Source of the DNA: Pseudomonadota bacterium | GTDB lineage: Bacteria; Pseudomonadota; Gammaproteobacteria; Burkholderiales; Gallionellaceae | DNA: 7,839 bases | Direction: 5' to 3' | Assembly: GCA_021783855.1 (NCBI GenBank) | Contig: JAJXTL010000136.1 | Coordinates: 1-7,839, forward strand | Part shown: positions 5,600 through 7,839 of the stretch, one piece after another | Layout: the number at the start of each line of letters is the position of its first letter | How positions within the stretch are numbered: the first letter of the stretch is position 1 | Position numbers and translations under genes: made by a program | Notes under the pieces: generated by a model | Databases searched by the model: none | The model's input: only the letters and a program-made list of their open reading frames with translations | Told to the model about the DNA's origin: nothing

Positions 5600-6310
5600 T
5601 TATGCATGAGCGGCGGGACTGCAACCGCCGTCAACCGGGCTGAGGCGTGCATCACCGCCATGAATTTTTCGCTCTGCGCGCAGATTGAGCCAGTTCTTGC
5701 CGGCGATCAGCAACCCCAGTGTGATGAAGGCGCCGGGCGGCAGTATGGCCAACAGAAAGCCGTGATAATCCGGCACGACCGTGATCACCAGCGACTTGGC
5801 GGATGCGCCCAATGCCAGGTCTATGCCCGACAACAGAGTGCCGTGGCCTGCGATCTCGCGTATGCCGCCCAGCACGGCCAGTACGGCGGTCAGACCCAGC
5901 CCCATCGCCAGACCGTCGAGGGCGGATTGCATGGCCGGATTCTTGGCGGCAAAGGCTTCGATGCGCGCCAGTACGATGCAGTTGGTGACGATCAGCGGAA
6001 TGAATATGCCCAGCACCACGTAGAGCGGGTACATATAGGCGTTCATCAGGTACTGGATGACGGTCACCAGTACGGCGATGATCAGGATGAAGACCGGTAT
6101 GCGCGCCTCATTGGGGACGACCTGACGGATAGGCGCGATGACCGCACCCGATAGCGACATTACCACCGAGGTGGCCAGGCCCAGGCTCACGCCGTTCACC
6201 ACCGAAGTGCTGACGGCCAGTATGGGACACATGCCGAGCAACTGTACCACGCCGGTATTTTGCTTCCACATCCCGTTGTAAAAGATGTCCTTGAATTCCT
6301 GATAGGTCAT
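5600..6310 (-). CDS. rnfE: Rnf electron transport complex subunit E
   Basis: An integral membrane subunit of the Rnf (Rsx) complex, which couples electron flow between ferredoxin and NAD+ to ion transport across the inner membrane and in E. coli also helps reset SoxR. The protein has 236 residues and about six membrane helices. Cys28 in LLGMCPILAV and Cys111 in VTNCIVLARIEAFA are the paired cysteines that, with RnfA, hold an iron-sulfur cluster within the membrane. The ATG at 6310 follows AAAGGAGAAGCC, a strong ribosome binding site, so the longer reading from 6382 is rejected. It starts 22 bases after rnfG. The C-terminal tail from about 212 is hydrophilic and variable. Called RsxE in enteric bacteria. 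Confidence 0.96.
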   Translation of the reverse strand: MTYQEFKDIFYNGMWKQNTGVVQLLGMCPILAVSTSVVNGVSLGLATSVVMSLSGAVIAPIRQVVPNEARIPVFILIIAVLVTVIQYLMNAYMYPLYVVLGIFIPLIVTNCIVLARIEAFAAKNPAMQSALDGLAMGLGLTAVLAVLGGIREIAGHGTLLSGIDLALGASAKSLVITVVPDYHGFLLAILPPGAFITLGLLIAGKNWLNLRAERKIHGGDARLSPVDGGCSPAAHA

Positions 6311-6332
6311 GGCTTCTCCTTTGCCGGTTTCG

Positions 6333-6971
6333 TCATTTCGCCACGCCAGTTTGGGCGAACAGCGCGTCATGGTGCAATGCAAAATACTGCAAGGCCTTGT
6401 GCACGGCCTTTACGACTGCGCGTGGCGTGATGGTGGCGCCCGCCATGTAATCGAACTGCCCGCCGTCCTTTTTGACTTTCCAGTCGGCGTCAGTATACTT
6501 CGCAAGTGATGCGCCATCAAACCCCCTGATCCAGTCGCTCCGGCTGATGTCGATATAATCGCCCAGGCCCGGCGTTTCCTTGTGGCTGACCACGCGCACC
6601 CCCGCTATTTCGCCATTCTCGCGTATGGCGACCAGCAAACCGATCCTGCCGCTGTAACCATCGGGTGCTGCGGCTTCGAGTACCAGTACGGACGGTTTGC
6701 TGTGCAGGCGTGCGCGGTAGGCTGTCGTGGTATCCTCATTGCCCAGCAAGACATCGGGTTGAATCTTCAGCGTGTCGTTGATGATGTCGTTGTCGTACAA
6801 GGGCTGCGACACGATCTGCGAGATGAGTTTGAGCTTTTCACGTTCAACGCTTTGCGCAATTCGCTCATGTGTCTGATCGTAGGTGAAGGCCAGTATGGCT
6901 GTGCCGATCAGCGCGAAAACAGACAGATTGAGCGCGGTGTGAAATGCAGCCTTTGTCATGGTGCGTCTCAT
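6333..6971 (-). CDS. rnfG: Rnf electron transport complex subunit G (covalent FMN)
   Basis: A 212-residue membrane-anchored flavoprotein of the Rnf complex. Residues 12-30 form a single N-terminal membrane helix, and the rest is periplasmic with an FMN-binding domain. DYMAGAT (174-180) is the flavinylation motif, with Thr180 the predicted site where ApbE attaches FMN; the preceding SHKETPGLGD block (129-138) is conserved in RnfG and NqrC. The ATG at 6971 has AAGGA upstream and overlaps the rnfD stop as ATGA. A second ATG four codons in (6959) is possible. The open frame upstream of 6971 is merely the other-frame reading of rnfD. Confidence 0.96.
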   Translation of the reverse strand: MRRTMTKAAFHTALNLSVFALIGTAILAFTYDQTHERIAQSVEREKLKLISQIVSQPLYDNDIINDTLKIQPDVLLGNEDTTTAYRARLHSKPSVLVLEAAAPDGYSGRIGLLVAIRENGEIAGVRVVSHKETPGLGDYIDISRSDWIRGFDGASLAKYTDADWKVKKDGGQFDYMAGATITPRAVVKAVHKALQYFALHHDALFAQTGVAK

Positions 6972-7839
6972 GATTTTTCCTTCTTGCCGAACACGGCAGG
7001 CTGTGTCCATGCGTCGATCAGCGGCACGCAGATGTTCATCAGCAAGGTGGCGAATGCCACGCCATCCGGAAAACCGCCATAGACGCGGATCAGATAGGTC
7101 AGCAGTCCGGCGCCAAATGCGAAGATCAAACGGCCCTTGGGTGTGGTAGGCGAGGTCACCGGGTCGGTGAGGATGAAAAATGCACCCAGCATCGCGGCCC
7201 CTGAAAACCAGTGAAATAGCGGCGCTGCATAGTGGGCCGGGTCCAGCAGATGAAATGTTCCTGCCGTGATGAACAGGGTGGCAAGGAAGGCTGCCGGTAT
7301 GTGCCAGCTGATGATGTTCTTGGCGAACAAGTAAATGCCGCCCAGCAGGAATCCGGCCGCTACCCATTCGCTGCCCTTGCCCGCCAGAGACCCGTAAATC
7401 GGCATATCCAGGATGGTTTTCATCTGAGCGTGCATGTGCAGTTGGGTTTTAAGGGTGTCCAGCGGGGTGGCCATGGTCACCGCATCCAGTTTAAGGTCAC
7501 CGGGCAGAATGCCATGGAAGATATAGTTCATCTGTTCGGGAAAGCTCAGCGCAATGTCGCCCAGGCCTGCAGGCGTAATCCAGTGCGTCATATGTGCCGG
7601 GAATGAGATGATCAGCACGGCGTAGCCTACCATCGCCGGGTTGAACGGATTGCTGCCCAGGCCGCCGTACAGGTGTTTGGAAACGCTGATGGCAAACGCC
7701 GTGCCGACCACCACCAGCCACCAGGGGGCCAGCGGCGGAATGGACAGGGCGAGCAGCCAGGAGGTGAGCAGTGCGCTGTTGTCCTTGAGGAAAGGTGCAA
7801 TCGGGCGGTTGCGCAGCTTTAGCATCAGCGACTCGGTAG
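6968..7839 (-). CDS. rnfD: Rnf electron transport complex subunit D (partial, 5' end outside window)
   Basis: The C-terminal 289 residues of a subunit usually about 350 residues long, so roughly the first 60 codons lie beyond the right edge. The frame is open to the edge: the visible part starts TESLMLKLRNRPIAPFLKDN, and the Met at 7825 is internal because homologues have E-x-x-x-L-x-LR-x-RP here. RnfD is a multi-helix membrane protein related to NqrB carrying covalent FMN. DAVTMAT (codons around 7486-7466) is the flavinylation motif, with the last Thr modified. The block GSNPFNPAMVGYAVLIISFP is a family signature, and YGGFPDGVAFATLLMN near the C-terminus is also conserved. The stop overlaps rnfG by four bases. 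Confidence 0.95.
   Translation of the reverse strand, partial: TESLMLKLRNRPIAPFLKDNSALLTSWLLALSIPPLAPWWLVVVGTAFAISVSKHLYGGLGSNPFNPAMVGYAVLIISFPAHMTHWITPAGLGDIALSFPEQMNYIFHGILPGDLKLDAVTMATPLDTLKTQLHMHAQMKTILDMPIYGSLAGKGSEWVAAGFLLGGIYLFAKNIISWHIPAAFLATLFITAGTFHLLDPAHYAAPLFHWFSGAAMLGAFFILTDPVTSPTTPKGRLIFAFGAGLLTYLIRVYGGFPDGVAFATLLMNICVPLIDAWTQPAVFGKKEKS

Noticed and set aside
5600..6382. Longer rnfE start at 6382
   Set aside because: The 24 extra codons overlap the end of rnfG and are absent from the family, while the ATG at 6310 has a strong AAAGGAG ribosome binding site.
6972..7367. N-terminal extension of the rnfG frame
   Set aside because: It is the out-of-frame reading of rnfD; the ATG at 6971 has a ribosome binding site and an ATGA overlap with rnfD, and starts where RnfG proteins start.

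Overview
The window looks like a proteobacterial chromosome segment, most likely a betaproteobacterium of the Nitrosomonadales/Gallionellales type. The clues are an rnfD-rnfG-rnfE-nth-DUF1841 gene order, mid-range GC in the housekeeping genes, an Aer-type PAS chemoreceptor and a group 1 truncated globin. This placement is inferred from gene content and protein style; nothing here fixes a genus.

Layout, left to right. (1) Bases 1-52 (minus) hold the first 17 codons of a transposase that resembles the IS30 family, running off the left edge, with a perfect hairpin over its ribosome binding region. (2) Bases 300-761 (plus) encode a group 1 truncated hemoglobin with an N-terminal membrane segment, closed by a strong intrinsic terminator (785-813). 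(3) Bases 947-3028 (plus, TTG start) encode a 693-residue chemoreceptor that combines a cytoplasmic Aer-like PAS domain with a periplasmic sensor carrying one c-type heme motif (CLTCH). A well-matched sigma-28 (FliA) promoter precedes it. (4) From 7839 down to 3064 everything is on the minus strand in one direction: rnfD (partial) - rnfG - rnfE - small MNT-type nucleotidyltransferase - short remnant frame - dispersed repeat - mrr-like restriction endonuclease - nth - DUF1841.

The minus-strand run is the familiar arrangement of the Rnf electron-transport genes followed by endonuclease III, but a cassette of about 1.5 kb (4133 to about 5590) has been inserted between rnfE and nth. The cassette contains an AT-rich Mrr homologue, an apparently orphaned nucleotidyltransferase whose usual downstream partner seems to have been lost, and a copy of a widespread intergenic repeat. 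Its edges lie within 13 bases of rnfE and 10 bases of nth, so both neighbours are intact.

The plus-strand pair is a plausible oxygen/redox-sensing unit: a heme globin anchored at the membrane and a receptor reading redox state on both sides of it. The upstream regions of both genes contain the 9-mer GCCGATAAT, which includes the full sigma-28 -10 consensus. A functional link between the two genes is a hypothesis. I saw no tRNA, rRNA, CRISPR array or riboswitch.
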